The notes under the pieces were generated by a model. The model was not told the DNA's origin, did not search any database, and worked only from the letters and a program-made list of their open reading frames with translations. Made by a program: the position numbers and the translations under genes. From contig NZ_VKHP01000004.1 in the NCBI RefSeq assembly GCF_010811875.1, positions 1-64,000 of the forward strand: a stretch of 64,000 nt of DNA, written 5' to 3'. This stretch comes from Bradyrhizobium uaiense. GTDB lineage: Bacteria; Pseudomonadota; Alphaproteobacteria; Rhizobiales; Xanthobacteraceae. Positions 51,854-61,148 of this stretch are shown piece after piece. Position 1 is the first letter of the stretch; each line of letters begins with the position of its first letter.

Positions 51854-53797
51854 ATGTACAACGATTCTTTGTTCAACGCCTTCGCAAGGTCGTTTGAAGC
51901 GCGAAGCCAGACCGACATGTCGATGGCCGAGTATCTGGAGTCGTGTCGAAGTGATCCGATGCGATATGCCAATGCGGCCGAGCGGTTATTAGCGGCAATC
52001 GGTGAGCCCCAGATGATCGACACGGCCAAGGACCCACGCCTTGGCCGTATCTTTTTGAACCGTACGATACGGTCGTATCCGGCCTTCGCCGGCTTCTACG
52101 GCATGGAGGACACGATCGAGCGGCTGGTCGGCTTCTTCCGTCACGCCGCGCAGGGCCTCGAGGAGCGCAAGCAGATCCTCTATCTGCTCGGGCCGGTCGG
52201 TGGCGGCAAGTCGTCGCTCGCCGAGCGCATCAAGGCGCTGATGGAAATTCATCCGATCTACGTGCTGAAGGCGGGTGACGAGCTGTCGCCGGTGTTCGAG
52301 AGCCCGCTCGGACTGTTCGATCCGGAGCAGCTCGGGCCGATGATCGAGGAGAAGTACGGCATTCCGCGCCGCCGGCTGAGCGGGCTGATGTCGCCCTGGG
52401 CCTACAAGCGGCTCGAAGCCTTCGGCGGCGACATCTCGCAGTTCCGCGTCGCGCGCATCCAGCCCTCCCGGCTGCGCCAGATCGCGGTCGCCAAGACCGA
52501 GCCCGGTGACGAGAACAATCAGGACATCTCCTCGCTGGTCGGCAAGGTCGACATCCGCAAGCTCGAGACCTATGCCCAGAACGATCCCGACGCCTACAGC
52601 TATTCCGGCGGCCTCAACCGCGCCAACCAGGGCGTGCTCGAGTTCGTCGAAATGTTCAAGGCGCCGATCAAGATGCTGCACCCGTTGCTGACCGCGACGC
52701 AGGAAGGCAACTACATCGGCACCGAGAACATCGGTGCGATCCCGTTCACCGGCATCATCCTCGCGCACTCCAACGAAGCCGAGTGGCAGAGCTTCAAGAC
52801 CAACAAGAACAACGAGGCCTTCATCGACCGCATCTGCGTCATCAAGGTGCCGTACTGCCTGCGGGTCACCGAGGAGCAGAAGATCTACGAGAAGCTGATC
52901 CAAGGCTCCGAGCTTGCCGCCGCGCCGTGCGCGCCGGCCACGCTGGAAACGCTGGCCCGCTTCTCGGTGATGTCGCGGCTGCGCAAGCACGAAAACTCGA
53001 CGCTATTCGGCAAGATGCGAGTCTATGACGGCGAGAGCCTGAAGGAATCCGATCCGAAGGCGCGCAGCGTGCAGGAATACAAGGATGCAGCCGGTGTCGA
53101 CGAAGGCATGGACGGCGTCTCTACCCGCTTTGCCTTCAAGGTGCTGGCCTCGACCTTCAATCACGACACCACGGAGGTCGGCGCCGATGCGGTACACCTG
53201 ATGTATGTGCTGGAGATGGCGATCCGCCGCGAGCAGCTGCCTGACGAGACCGAGAAGCGCTATCTCGAATTCATCAAGGCCGACCTCGCGCCGCGCTATG
53301 CCGAGTTCATCGGCAACGAGATCCAGAAGGCCTATCTGGAATCCTACTCCGACTACGGCCAGAACCTGTTCGACCGCTACGTCGACTATGCCGACGCCTG
53401 GATCGAGGATCAGGACTTCAAGGATCCCGACACCGGCCAGCTGATGAACCGCGAGCTGCTGAACCAGGAGCTGACCAAGATCGAGAAGCCGGCCGGCATT
53501 GCCAACCCGAAGGACTTCCGCAACGAGGTCGTCAAGTTCTCGCTGCGCTCGCGGGCGCACAACAACGGCAAGAACCCGAGCTGGACCTCCTACGAAAAGG
53601 TCCGCGACGTGATCGAGAAGCGGATATTCTCGCAGGTCGAGGATCTGCTCCCGGTGATCTCGTTCGGCTCCAAGAAGGACGGCGAGACCGAGAAGAAGCA
53701 CGGCGAGTTCGTCGAGCGGATGGTGGAGCGCGGCTATACCGAGCGCCAGGTCCGCCGCCTCGTCGAGTGGTACATGCGGGTGAAGCAGGCCGGCTAG
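51854..53797 (+). CDS. prkA: PrkA-family serine protein kinase (YeaG)
   Basis: 647 residues from the ATG at 51854, with AGAGGG upstream. It has an AAA+ domain with P-loop LLGPVGGGKSS near residue 115 and ILAHSNEAEW in the sensor region. A C-terminal PrkA kinase-like domain follows, where family conservation is seen in FEFI-free segments such as RRLVEWYMRV. YeaG/PrkA proteins are cytoplasmic and act in nitrogen-starvation, stationary or sporulation responses. First of a three-gene set with yeaH and spoVR, the arrangement found in many proteobacteria. A 36-base hairpin follows the gene. Confidence 0.95.
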   Translation: MYNDSLFNAFARSFEARSQTDMSMAEYLESCRSDPMRYANAAERLLAAIGEPQMIDTAKDPRLGRIFLNRTIRSYPAFAGFYGMEDTIERLVGFFRHAAQGLEERKQILYLLGPVGGGKSSLAERIKALMEIHPIYVLKAGDELSPVFESPLGLFDPEQLGPMIEEKYGIPRRRLSGLMSPWAYKRLEAFGGDISQFRVARIQPSRLRQIAVAKTEPGDENNQDISSLVGKVDIRKLETYAQNDPDAYSYSGGLNRANQGVLEFVEMFKAPIKMLHPLLTATQEGNYIGTENIGAIPFTGIILAHSNEAEWQSFKTNKNNEAFIDRICVIKVPYCLRVTEEQKIYEKLIQGSELAAAPCAPATLETLARFSVMSRLRKHENSTLFGKMRVYDGESLKESDPKARSVQEYKDAAGVDEGMDGVSTRFAFKVLASTFNHDTTEVGADAVHLMYVLEMAIRREQLPDETEKRYLEFIKADLAPRYAEFIGNEIQKAYLESYSDYGQNLFDRYVDYADAWIEDQDFKDPDTGQLMNRELLNQELTKIEKPAGIANPKDFRNEVVKFSLRSRAHNNGKNPSWTSYEKVRDVIEKRIFSQVEDLLPVISFGSKKDGETEKKHGEFVERMVERGYTERQVRRLVEWYMRVKQAG

Positions 53798-53800
53798 TAC

Positions 53801-53836
53801 ACGAAACGGAAAGCCGGCATCGGCTTTCCGTTTCGT
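53801..53836. terminator. Hairpin between prkA and yeaH
   Basis: ACGAAACGGAAAGCC (53801-53815) pairs perfectly with GGCTTTCCGTTTCGT (53822-53836) around a 6-base loop, starting 4 bases after the prkA stop. No poly-U run follows. It may partly terminate or protect the prkA message and so set prkA above yeaH/spoVR. Confidence 0.7.
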
Positions 53837-53906
53837 CCCGTTCCGTCCCGTCCAAGAAAAATGCGATGCGACTGGTCATGATCGCATCCGGTGAGGCAGA
53901 TGCAAC

Positions 53907-55181
53907 GTGGTCATGCATATCGTCGATCGGCGGTTGAATCCGGGTAGCAAGAGCCTGGAGAACCGGCAGCGGTTCCTGCGCCGCGCCAAGGCGCTGGTGC
54001 AGGGAGCCGTCAAGAAGTCGTCTCAGGACCGGGACATCAAGGATGTCCTGGAGGGCGGCGAAGTGACCATCCCCCTGGACGGCATGGACGAGCCGCGTTT
54101 CCGGCGCGAAGGCGGCACGCGCGACATGGTGATGCCGGGCAACAAGAAGTTCGTCGAGGGTGACTGGCTGCAACGCCCGAACCAGGGCGGCGCCAAGGGT
54201 TCCGGCGCGGGCGAGGGCGACAGCGAAGACGCCTTCCGCTTCGTGCTCAGCCGCGAGGAATTCGTCGATCTCTTCCTCGACGACCTCGAATTGCCCGATC
54301 TTGCCAAGCGCAAGCTCGCGGAGACCGAGAGCGAGGGTATCCGCCGCGCGGGTTATGCGACATCGGGCTCGCCCGCCAACATCTCGATCAGTCGCACGGT
54401 GAGCCGGGCGCTGGCGCGACGCGTGGCGCTGCGCCGGCCGCGCAAGGATGAGATCGAGACGCTCGAGGCGGAGCTTGCAGAGTGCGACGACGAGACGCGC
54501 CGCACCGAGCTGCTGGCGCTGCTCGAGGCGCTGAAGGCCAAGGCCAAGCGAATTCCGTTCATCGATCCGATCGATATCCGCTACCGCCGCTTCGAGACGG
54601 TGCCGAAGCCGGTGGCGCAGGCTGTGATGTTCTGCCTGATGGACGTCTCGGGCTCGATGTCCGAGCACATGAAGGACCTGGCAAAGCGGTTTTACATGCT
54701 GCTCTACGTGTTCCTGAAGCGGCGCTACAAGCACGTCGAGATCGTGTTCATCCGGCACACCGACCGCGCCGAGGAGGTGGACGAGGATACGTTCTTCCAT
54801 GGGCCGGCTTCCGGCGGCACGCTGGTGTCGAGCGCGCTGGTTGCGATGAACGACATCGTGCGCACCCGCTTCCGTCCGGCCGACTGGAACATCTACGCTG
54901 CGCAAGCCTCCGACGGCGACAACATGACCTCGGACAGCGGGCTGACCGGGCAACTGCTGACCGACAAGATCCTGCCGGTCTGCCAGTTCTTCGCCTATCT
55001 CGAGGTCGGTGAAGCCGCCAACTATACCTTCGACATGCCGGACTCCTCGCTCTGGACGCTCTATGAGCGCCTGCGCAACGAGGGCCAGCCACTGTCGATG
55101 CGCAAGGTCAGCGAACGCGGCGAGATCTTCCCGGTGTTCCAGGACCTGTTCAAGCGCCGAGCCAAGCAGGAAAGGGTGTAG
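53907..55181 (+). CDS. YeaH/YhbH family protein (DUF444)
   Basis: 424 residues from the GTG at 53907 (GAGG 11 bases upstream); ATG at 53913 is an alternative. The N-terminus HIVDRRLNPGSKSLENRQRF matches the family start (D-R-R-L...N-R-Q-R-F-L-R-R). A charged linker is followed by a von Willebrand A-like fold: FCLMDVSGSMSEHMKDLAKR is a MIDAS motif (D-x-S-x-S), with IVFIRHTDRAEEVDE and SGGTLVSSAL after it. YeaH is the usual partner of PrkA/YeaG in stress responses. Four bases separate it from spoVR. Confidence 0.93.
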   Translation: MVMHIVDRRLNPGSKSLENRQRFLRRAKALVQGAVKKSSQDRDIKDVLEGGEVTIPLDGMDEPRFRREGGTRDMVMPGNKKFVEGDWLQRPNQGGAKGSGAGEGDSEDAFRFVLSREEFVDLFLDDLELPDLAKRKLAETESEGIRRAGYATSGSPANISISRTVSRALARRVALRRPRKDEIETLEAELAECDDETRRTELLALLEALKAKAKRIPFIDPIDIRYRRFETVPKPVAQAVMFCLMDVSGSMSEHMKDLAKRFYMLLYVFLKRRYKHVEIVFIRHTDRAEEVDEDTFFHGPASGGTLVSSALVAMNDIVRTRFRPADWNIYAAQASDGDNMTSDSGLTGQLLTDKILPVCQFFAYLEVGEAANYTFDMPDSSLWTLYERLRNEGQPLSMRKVSERGEIFPVFQDLFKRRAKQERV

Positions 55182-55185
55182 CGTA

Positions 55186-56730
55186 ATGGGTTCTTCCGGG
55201 GAAAGGCTGTTCGAGGGCGCCGACTGGGATTTCCAGACCTTGCAGCGGATTCACGACGCCTGCGAGAAGATCGCGCGCACCGAGCTTGGGCTCGACGTCT
55301 ATCCCAACCAGATCGAGGTGATCACCGCCGAGCAGATGCTCGACGCCTATTCGTCGGTCGGCATGCCGCTGTTCTACAAGCACTGGTCGTTCGGCAAGCA
55401 GTTCGCTTTCCAGGAAGCGTCGTATCGCAAGGGCCTGATGGGCCTCGCCTACGAGATCGTGATCAATTCCTCGCCGTGCATCTCCTATCTGATGGAGGAG
55501 AACACCGCGACGATGCAGACGCTGGTGATCGCGCACGCGGCGTTCGGGCACAATCACTTCTTCAAGAACAACTATCTGTTCAAGCAGTGGACCGATGCCG
55601 ACGGCATCCTCGACTATCTCGAATTCGCCAAAGGCTACATCGCGGCCTGCGAGGATCGCCATGGGCGCGAGACGGTGGAGCGGACGCTGGACGCCGCGCA
55701 TGCGCTGATGTCGCATGGCGTCGACCGCTATCCCGGAAAGAAGGCGCTCGATCTGCGTGCCGAGGAGAAGCGTGCCGGCGAGCGCCGCCAGCACGAGGAG
55801 GCCGTGTTCAACGATTTGTGGCGGACGGTGCCGAACACCAAGGCCAAGAGCAAGGCCGCGCTCACTGCCGAGCGGCGCCGCGCGCTGCTCGGTCTGCCGC
55901 AGGAGAACATCCTCTACTTCCTGGAGAAGACCGCGCCGCGCCTGCAAGGCTGGCAGCGCGAGCTCATTCGCATCGTGCGCCACATCGCGCAGTACTTCTA
56001 CCCGCAGGGCCAGACCAAGGTGATGAACGAAGGCACCGCGACCTACGTCCATTACCGCATCATGAGCCGGCTGCATCAGCAGGACCGGATCACCGACGGC
56101 AATTTCCTCGAATTCCTGCAGTCGCACACCAATGTGGTGTTCCAGCCCGAGTTCGACGACCGCCGCTACTCCGGCTTCAATCCCTATGCGCTCGGCTTTG
56201 CGATGATGCAGGACATCGAGCGGATCGTGAAGAATCCGGAAGACGAAGACCGTGACTGGTTCCCCGACATCGCCGGCAAGGGTGACGTCGAGGGCGTGCT
56301 GCGCGAGATCTGGAGCAACTACCGCGACGAGAGCTTCATCAACCAGTTCCTCAGTCCGGCATTGATCCGGCGCTTCCGCATGTTCCATCTGCACGACGAC
56401 CCCGCCGAAAGCCAGGGGATCAAGGTCGATGCGATCCATGACGAGCGTGGCTACCGCCGGGTTCGTCGCGAGCTGGCGCGGCAATACGACGTCGGCTTCG
56501 TCGACGCCAATATCGAGGTCGTGGATGTCGATCTCGACGGCGATCGCCGCCTGATGCTGCGTCACACCACCGTGAAGGGCGCGCAGCTCAACGAGACCGA
56601 CGCACGGCGCGTGCTGCAGCATCTCGCCGATCTCTGGACCTACGACGTCGCGCTGACCGAAGTTGACGGTACCGACAAGGTGCTGAAGGAATACGTCGTC
56701 AGCCCACGCGCGGCAGCGGTCGCGGCTTGA
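55186..56730 (+). CDS. SpoVR-like protein
   Basis: 514 residues from the ATG at 55186 (MGSSGERLF), with AAAGGG upstream. SpoVR is named for a Bacillus cortex-formation gene, but the family is widespread in non-sporulating bacteria. Conserved segments: DVYPNQIEVITAEQMLDAY, MPLFYKHWSFGKQF, YLMEENTATMQTLVIAHAAF, HNHFFKNNYLF and MNEGTATYVHY. Histidine- and glutamate-rich conserved positions (E-E-N, H-x-x-F-G-H-N-H, N-E-G) suggest metal binding, which is inference. Third gene of the prkA-yeaH-spoVR set. Confidence 0.93.
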   Translation: MGSSGERLFEGADWDFQTLQRIHDACEKIARTELGLDVYPNQIEVITAEQMLDAYSSVGMPLFYKHWSFGKQFAFQEASYRKGLMGLAYEIVINSSPCISYLMEENTATMQTLVIAHAAFGHNHFFKNNYLFKQWTDADGILDYLEFAKGYIAACEDRHGRETVERTLDAAHALMSHGVDRYPGKKALDLRAEEKRAGERRQHEEAVFNDLWRTVPNTKAKSKAALTAERRRALLGLPQENILYFLEKTAPRLQGWQRELIRIVRHIAQYFYPQGQTKVMNEGTATYVHYRIMSRLHQQDRITDGNFLEFLQSHTNVVFQPEFDDRRYSGFNPYALGFAMMQDIERIVKNPEDEDRDWFPDIAGKGDVEGVLREIWSNYRDESFINQFLSPALIRRFRMFHLHDDPAESQGIKVDAIHDERGYRRVRRELARQYDVGFVDANIEVVDVDLDGDRRLMLRHTTVKGAQLNETDARRVLQHLADLWTYDVALTEVDGTDKVLKEYVVSPRAAAVAA

Positions 56731-56793
56731 GGATGACGCTGTCGCTGACCTGAGTGCGGCGCGGCCCGCCGTGCGGAATGCAGATCTTGCTCG

Positions 56794-56822
56794 GTGAACC
56801 TTCGCGTCCGGCGAAGGCTCAC
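56794..56822. terminator. Hairpin downstream of the spoVR-like gene
   Basis: GTGAaCCTTCGC pairs with GCGAAGGcTCAC across a 5-base loop, with one A/C mismatch. It lies 64 bases after the spoVR stop. The rest of the gap to 56985 shows no supportable gene. Confidence 0.5.
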
Positions 56823-56984
56823 ATCATGAACATTCCGGCAACATTGCAGGCTCTGAAAACACATCACGTTCTGTGCGCGAACGTGATGGCCGGCATGCGG
56901 AAATTTCGCGGCGGCTTTCTTGGTGATTGCCTGCTCGGGCGCGATTGATAATGTGCGCCGCGTCAAGAAAACCAAGAAAAGGAT

Positions 56985-58181
56985 ATGCTCTTGTCAACTC
57001 GCTCTCGCCTGGCGGGCCTGCTCGCCTTCACCGCGCTCACGGCCGCCACGATCCCGCCATCCATCGCAGCCGAAAGCGCGATCAGAATAGGAAACACCGC
57101 GCCCTACAGCGGCCCGGCGTCGGCCTACGGCACCATCGCGCGCGCCGAAGCCGCGTATTTCCAGATGCTCAACGATCAGGGCGGCATCAACGGCCGCAAG
57201 ATCGACTTCGAGAGTCTCGATGACGCCTATTCGCCGTCGAAGACCGTCGAGCAGACGCGCAAGCTCGTCGAGCAGGACGAGGTGCTCGCGATCTTCAGCG
57301 CGGTCGGCACCGCGCCCAATATCTCGGTGCAGAAGTACCTGAACATCAAGAAGGTGCCTCAGTTGTTCGTGTCCTCGGGCGCGACGCGCTGGAACGATCC
57401 GAAGCAATTCCCGTGGACGGTCGGTTTCAATCCAACCTACGAGCTCGAAGGTCGGCTCTACGCAAAATACATCCTGAAGACCAAGCCGGACGCGAAGATC
57501 GCGGTGATCACGCCGAACGAAGACGCCGGCAAGGATTATCTCAGGGGTTTCAAGGACGGGCTTGGCGAGCATGCCGGCCAGATCGTGGCCGAGACCACCT
57601 ACCTCACGACCGACCCGACTATCGATTCCCAGATGGTGACGATGCGCGAGTCCGGCGCGGACGTGTTCTTCGCCGAGGCGACGCCGAAATTCGCGGCGCA
57701 GGCGCTGCGCAAGGCGGCGAGTATGCGCTGGAAGCCGTTGACCATCCTGCCGACCGTCTCCAACTCGGTCTCGGCGGTGCTCGAGCCGGCCGGGCTCGAG
57801 AATGTGATCGGGGTCGTGACCGGCCTCTATCTGAAGGACCCGACCGATCCGCGCTGGGCCGACGATCCCGCGCAGAAGGAGTTTGCGGCCTGGATGAAGA
57901 AGTATCAGCCGAATGCGAGCGCGGGCGATCTCTTCAACGTGCAGGGCTATACGGTCGCACAGGTCATGGCGGCGGTTCTGAAGAACTGCAACGGCGATTA
58001 CAGCCGCGACAACATCATCAAGCAGGCGACCAATCTGAAGTCACTTGAACTGCCGATGCTGCTGCCGGGCATCAAGGTGCAGACCGAGCCCGACAATGTG
58101 ACGCCGATTCGACAGATCCAGATGGCACGGTTCGACGGCAAGTCCTGGGCACTGTTCGGCGACGTGCTGAGCGACAAGTAG
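56985..58181 (+). CDS. ABC-transporter substrate-binding protein, branched-chain amino-acid (LivK-like) type
   Basis: 398 residues. Signal peptide MLLSTRSRLAGLLAFTALTA with likely cleavage before AESAIRIG. The mature protein follows the type I periplasmic-binding pattern: IRIGNTAPYSGPASAYG, AYFQMLNDQGGINGRKI, DDAYSPSKTVEQTRKLVE and IFSAVGTAPNISVQKYL. It binds amino acids, amides or aromatic acids and delivers them to an ABC permease, but no permease or ATPase gene lies beside it, so it either serves a distant system or is an orphan receptor. AAAAGG is close to the ATG; a TTG two codons later is an alternative start. Confidence 0.92.
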   Translation: MLLSTRSRLAGLLAFTALTAATIPPSIAAESAIRIGNTAPYSGPASAYGTIARAEAAYFQMLNDQGGINGRKIDFESLDDAYSPSKTVEQTRKLVEQDEVLAIFSAVGTAPNISVQKYLNIKKVPQLFVSSGATRWNDPKQFPWTVGFNPTYELEGRLYAKYILKTKPDAKIAVITPNEDAGKDYLRGFKDGLGEHAGQIVAETTYLTTDPTIDSQMVTMRESGADVFFAEATPKFAAQALRKAASMRWKPLTILPTVSNSVSAVLEPAGLENVIGVVTGLYLKDPTDPRWADDPAQKEFAAWMKKYQPNASAGDLFNVQGYTVAQVMAAVLKNCNGDYSRDNIIKQATNLKSLELPMLLPGIKVQTEPDNVTPIRQIQMARFDGKSWALFGDVLSDK

Positions 58182-58195
58182 CCGGCCAAACGCAA

Positions 58196-58229
58196 ATCGG
58201 GCCTTCCGGTGGTTGCCGGAAGGCCCGAT
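58196..58229. terminator. Terminator-like hairpin between converging genes
   Basis: ATCGGGCCTTCCGG (58196-58209) pairs perfectly with CCGGAAGGCCCGAT (58216-58229) around a 6-base loop, 14 bases after the binding-protein stop and 19 before the beta-subunit stop on the other strand. Strong GC stem, no U tract. Confidence 0.8.
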
Positions 58230-58248
58230 CTGAAACCAGATTCAAACC

Positions 58249-59304
58249 TCAACGCAGGCTGGCGTTGATCTTGTCCAGCACGGCTGAGCCGGGGCACAGC
58301 GCCTGTTCGTCGAGCGTGTTGAGCGGTGTCTCGACGGTGTCGAGATGGGTGTGCAGGTCCTCGGCCTCCGGATCGACATAGAGCAGGCCGGTGACGATCT
58401 GGCCCTTGGCCGCATGCCTCTGCAGGAAGGTCATCGCGCCGAGCCGATCATGCGGATCGTAGTCGGCGTCGAGCTTGCGCAGCGCGAGCCTGGAGCCGTC
58501 ATGCTGCTCGACCACCTGCACGGTGCCGGGTGCATAGTCGACGCTGATCGGATCGCGGCCGACCAGCACGTCGAGCCGGTTCACCGCGTCATTGTGCTCG
58601 CGCACATAATCGAAGCTCTTGGTCGAGCCGGCGTGGTTGTTGAAGGCGATGCACGGGCTGATCACGTCGATGAAGGACGCGCCCTTGTGGCGGATCGCAG
58701 CGGCAATCAAGGGAACCAATTGCGTCTTGTCGCCGGAGAAGCTGCGCGCCACGAAGGTGGCCCCTAACTGCAAGGCGATCGCGACCAGGTCGATCGCGTT
58801 GTCGGTGTTGGTGACACCCTTCTTGGACTTCGAGCCGCGGTCGGCGGTCGCCGAGAACTGGCCCTTGGTCAGGCCGTACACGCCATTGTTCTCGACGATA
58901 TAGGTCATGTTGACCGCGCGCCGGATCGAATGCGCGAACTGGCCGAAGCCGATCGAGGCGCTGTCCCCGTCGCCGGAGACGCCGAGATAGATCAGGTCGC
59001 GGTTGGCGAGGTTGGCGCCGGTCAAGACCGACGGCATCCGGCCATGCACCGAGTTGAAGCCGTGCGAATTGCCGAGGAAATAGTCCGGGGTTTTCGACGA
59101 GCAGCCGATGCCGGAAATCTTGGCCACCCGGTGCGGCTCGATCGACAGCTCGTAGCAGGCCTCGATGATCGAGGCGGTGATCGAATCGTGGCCGCAGCCG
59201 GCGCACAGGGTCGAGATCTTCCCCTCGTAGTCGCGATGGGTATAGCCCAGCTCGTTCTTCTTCAGGCCGGGATGATGAAATTTCGGCTTTGCGATGTAGG
59301 TCAT
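58249..59304 (-). CDS. korB: 2-oxoacid:acceptor oxidoreductase, beta subunit (thiamine diphosphate)
   Basis: 351 residues. Beta subunits bind thiamine diphosphate and an iron-sulfur cluster. Seen: cysteines in TLCAGCGHDS and SGIGCSSKTP, the Mg-ThDP motif GDGDSASIG through NNGVYGLTKGQ, and a later cysteine in ISPCIAFN. Its ATG overlaps the alpha stop by 4 bases. With the alpha and flavoprotein genes upstream it forms a three-subunit set like the 2-oxoglutarate:NADP+ oxidoreductase characterised in Azoarcus evansii, with similar subunit sizes. The 2-oxoglutarate assignment is by resemblance; pyruvate is not excluded. Confidence 0.9.
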   Translation of the reverse strand: MTYIAKPKFHHPGLKKNELGYTHRDYEGKISTLCAGCGHDSITASIIEACYELSIEPHRVAKISGIGCSSKTPDYFLGNSHGFNSVHGRMPSVLTGANLANRDLIYLGVSGDGDSASIGFGQFAHSIRRAVNMTYIVENNGVYGLTKGQFSATADRGSKSKKGVTNTDNAIDLVAIALQLGATFVARSFSGDKTQLVPLIAAAIRHKGASFIDVISPCIAFNNHAGSTKSFDYVREHNDAVNRLDVLVGRDPISVDYAPGTVQVVEQHDGSRLALRKLDADYDPHDRLGAMTFLQRHAAKGQIVTGLLYVDPEAEDLHTHLDTVETPLNTLDEQALCPGSAVLDKINASLR

Positions 59305-61148
59305 GTCACGGCCTTGCGGAGAGGGGTCACCTTGAGATGATCCTGGTGGTCGCCGATCGCGTTGGCGATGAAGCGCGCGGTGATCGGCGTGCCGTCATAG
59401 TGCAGGATCGGCACCAGCCTGACCGGGTCGATGCCGTTCTCGTTGACGATCAGCTGGCGGAGCTGCGCGTCGCGGTTCTGCTCGACCACGTAGACGAAGT
59501 CGTGATCGGCGATGAAGCTCGCGACGCTGGAGTGGAACGGGAAGGCGCGGATGCGCATGCGGTCGAGCTGATGGCCGCGCGCCTCCAAAATCCCGATCGC
59601 CTCGTCCATCGCGGGCGAGGTCGAGCCGAAATAGAGCACGCCATACTTGGTCGGCTTTGCCGCATTGGCCTGCAACGGCCGCGGTACCATGTCCTGCGCG
59701 GTCTCGAACTTGCGTACCAGGCGCTGCATGTTGTCGGCGTAGACGGCGCCTTCCTCGGAATAGCGCGCGTAACGGTCGCGCGAGGTGCCGCGGGTGAAGT
59801 AGGAGCCCTTGGTCGGATGCGTGCCGGGATAGGTGCGATAGGGGATGCCGTCGCCGTCGACGTCGAGGTAGCGGCCGAAGTCGCGGCCCTCCTCGAGCAT
59901 CTCCGCCGTCATTACCTTGCCGCGGTCATATTGCTTCGCGTCATCCCACTTCAGCGGGCGGCACAGCCGGTGGTTCATGCCGATGTCGAGATCGAGCATC
60001 AGGAAGATCGTGGTCTGCAGCCGCTCGGCGAGATCGAACGCGGCGGCGGCGAATTCGAACGCCTCCGCCGGATCTTCCGGGAACAGCAGCACGTGCTTGG
60101 TGTCGCCGTGCGAAGCATAGGCGCAGGCGATCACGTCGCATTGTTGGGTGCGGGTCGGCATGCCCGTCGACGGGCCGGCGCGCTGGATGTTCATGATCAC
60201 AGCCGGGATCTCGGCGAAATAGGACAGGCCGATGAACTCGGTCATCAGCGAGATGCCCGGACCCGAGGTCGCGGTGAAGGCCCGCGCACCGTTCCAGGAG
60301 GCGCCGATCACGATGCCGATCGAGGCGAGCTCGTCCTCACCCTGCACGATCGCGTATTTCGCCTTGCCGGTTTCGGGATCGTGGCGGTACTTCTTGCAGT
60401 GGCTGGTGAAGGCTTCCGCGACCGACGATGACGGCGTGATCGGATACCAGGCGCACACGGTGGCGCCGCCATAGACGGCGCCGAGCGCGGCGGCGCTGTT
60501 GCCCTCGATGAAGATGCGGTCGCCGACCTTGTCGGACTTCTTCACCCGCAGTCCGATCGGGCATTTCAGGTTCTGCAGCGCCCAGTCGCGGCCGAGATGC
60601 AGCGCATGGACGTTGGAGGAGAGCAGCTTCTCCTTGCCCTTGTACTGCTCGCCGATCAGCTGCTCGACCAGCTTGGGATCGAGGTCGAGCAGGGCGCAGA
60701 GCGCGCCGAGATAGATGATGTTCTTGAACAGCTGGCGCTGCCTGGGATCGGTGTAGGTCGAGTTGGTGATCGCGGTCAGCGGCACGCCGATGACCGTGAT
60801 GTCCTCTCGGAATTTCGACGTCGGCATCGGCTTGGTCGAATCATAGAACAGATAGCCGCCGGGCTCGATCGAGGCGACGTCCTTGTCCCAGGTCTGCGGG
60901 TTCATCGCCACCATCATGTCGACGGCGCCGCGGGCGCCGAGATGGCCGTCCTCGGTGACGCGCACCTCATACCAGGTCGGCAGACCCTGGATGTTGGAGG
61001 GGAAGATGTTGCGCGGCGACACCGGCACGCCGTGCCGCAGGATCGAACGCGCGAACAGCTCGTTGGCGGAAGCCGAGCCCGAACCGTTGACGTTGGCGAA
61101 GCGGACGACGAAGTCGTTTACGCTGCTGATCGGGCTTTGGACTGACAT
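59301..61148 (-). CDS. korA: 2-oxoacid:acceptor oxidoreductase, fused gamma-alpha subunit
   Basis: 615 residues from the ATG at 61148, 31 bases inside the end of the upstream gene. Residues about 1-200 are a gamma domain (SASANELFARSILRHG, NIQGLPTWYEVRV, GAVDMMVAMNPQ). Residues about 205-615 are the alpha domain with the signature CAWYPITPSS, TATSGPGISLMTEF and GPSTGMPTRTQQ. The gamma-alpha fusion is the KorA type. It oxidatively decarboxylates a 2-oxoacid-CoA pair, passing electrons on through the beta subunit's cluster. In the middle of a three-gene operon with a 4-base overlap to beta. Confidence 0.92.
   Translation of the reverse strand: MSVQSPISSVNDFVVRFANVNGSGSASANELFARSILRHGVPVSPRNIFPSNIQGLPTWYEVRVTEDGHLGARGAVDMMVAMNPQTWDKDVASIEPGGYLFYDSTKPMPTSKFREDITVIGVPLTAITNSTYTDPRQRQLFKNIIYLGALCALLDLDPKLVEQLIGEQYKGKEKLLSSNVHALHLGRDWALQNLKCPIGLRVKKSDKVGDRIFIEGNSAAALGAVYGGATVCAWYPITPSSSVAEAFTSHCKKYRHDPETGKAKYAIVQGEDELASIGIVIGASWNGARAFTATSGPGISLMTEFIGLSYFAEIPAVIMNIQRAGPSTGMPTRTQQCDVIACAYASHGDTKHVLLFPEDPAEAFEFAAAAFDLAERLQTTIFLMLDLDIGMNHRLCRPLKWDDAKQYDRGKVMTAEMLEEGRDFGRYLDVDGDGIPYRTYPGTHPTKGSYFTRGTSRDRYARYSEEGAVYADNMQRLVRKFETAQDMVPRPLQANAAKPTKYGVLYFGSTSPAMDEAIGILEARGHQLDRMRIRAFPFHSSVASFIADHDFVYVVEQNRDAQLRQLIVNENGIDPVRLVPILHYDGTPITARFIANAIGDHQDHLKVTPLRKAVT

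Noticed and set aside
56754-56948. A 64-codon frame between spoVR and the binding-protein gene
   Set aside because: It contains a terminator-like hairpin, lacks a ribosome site and has no coding signature.
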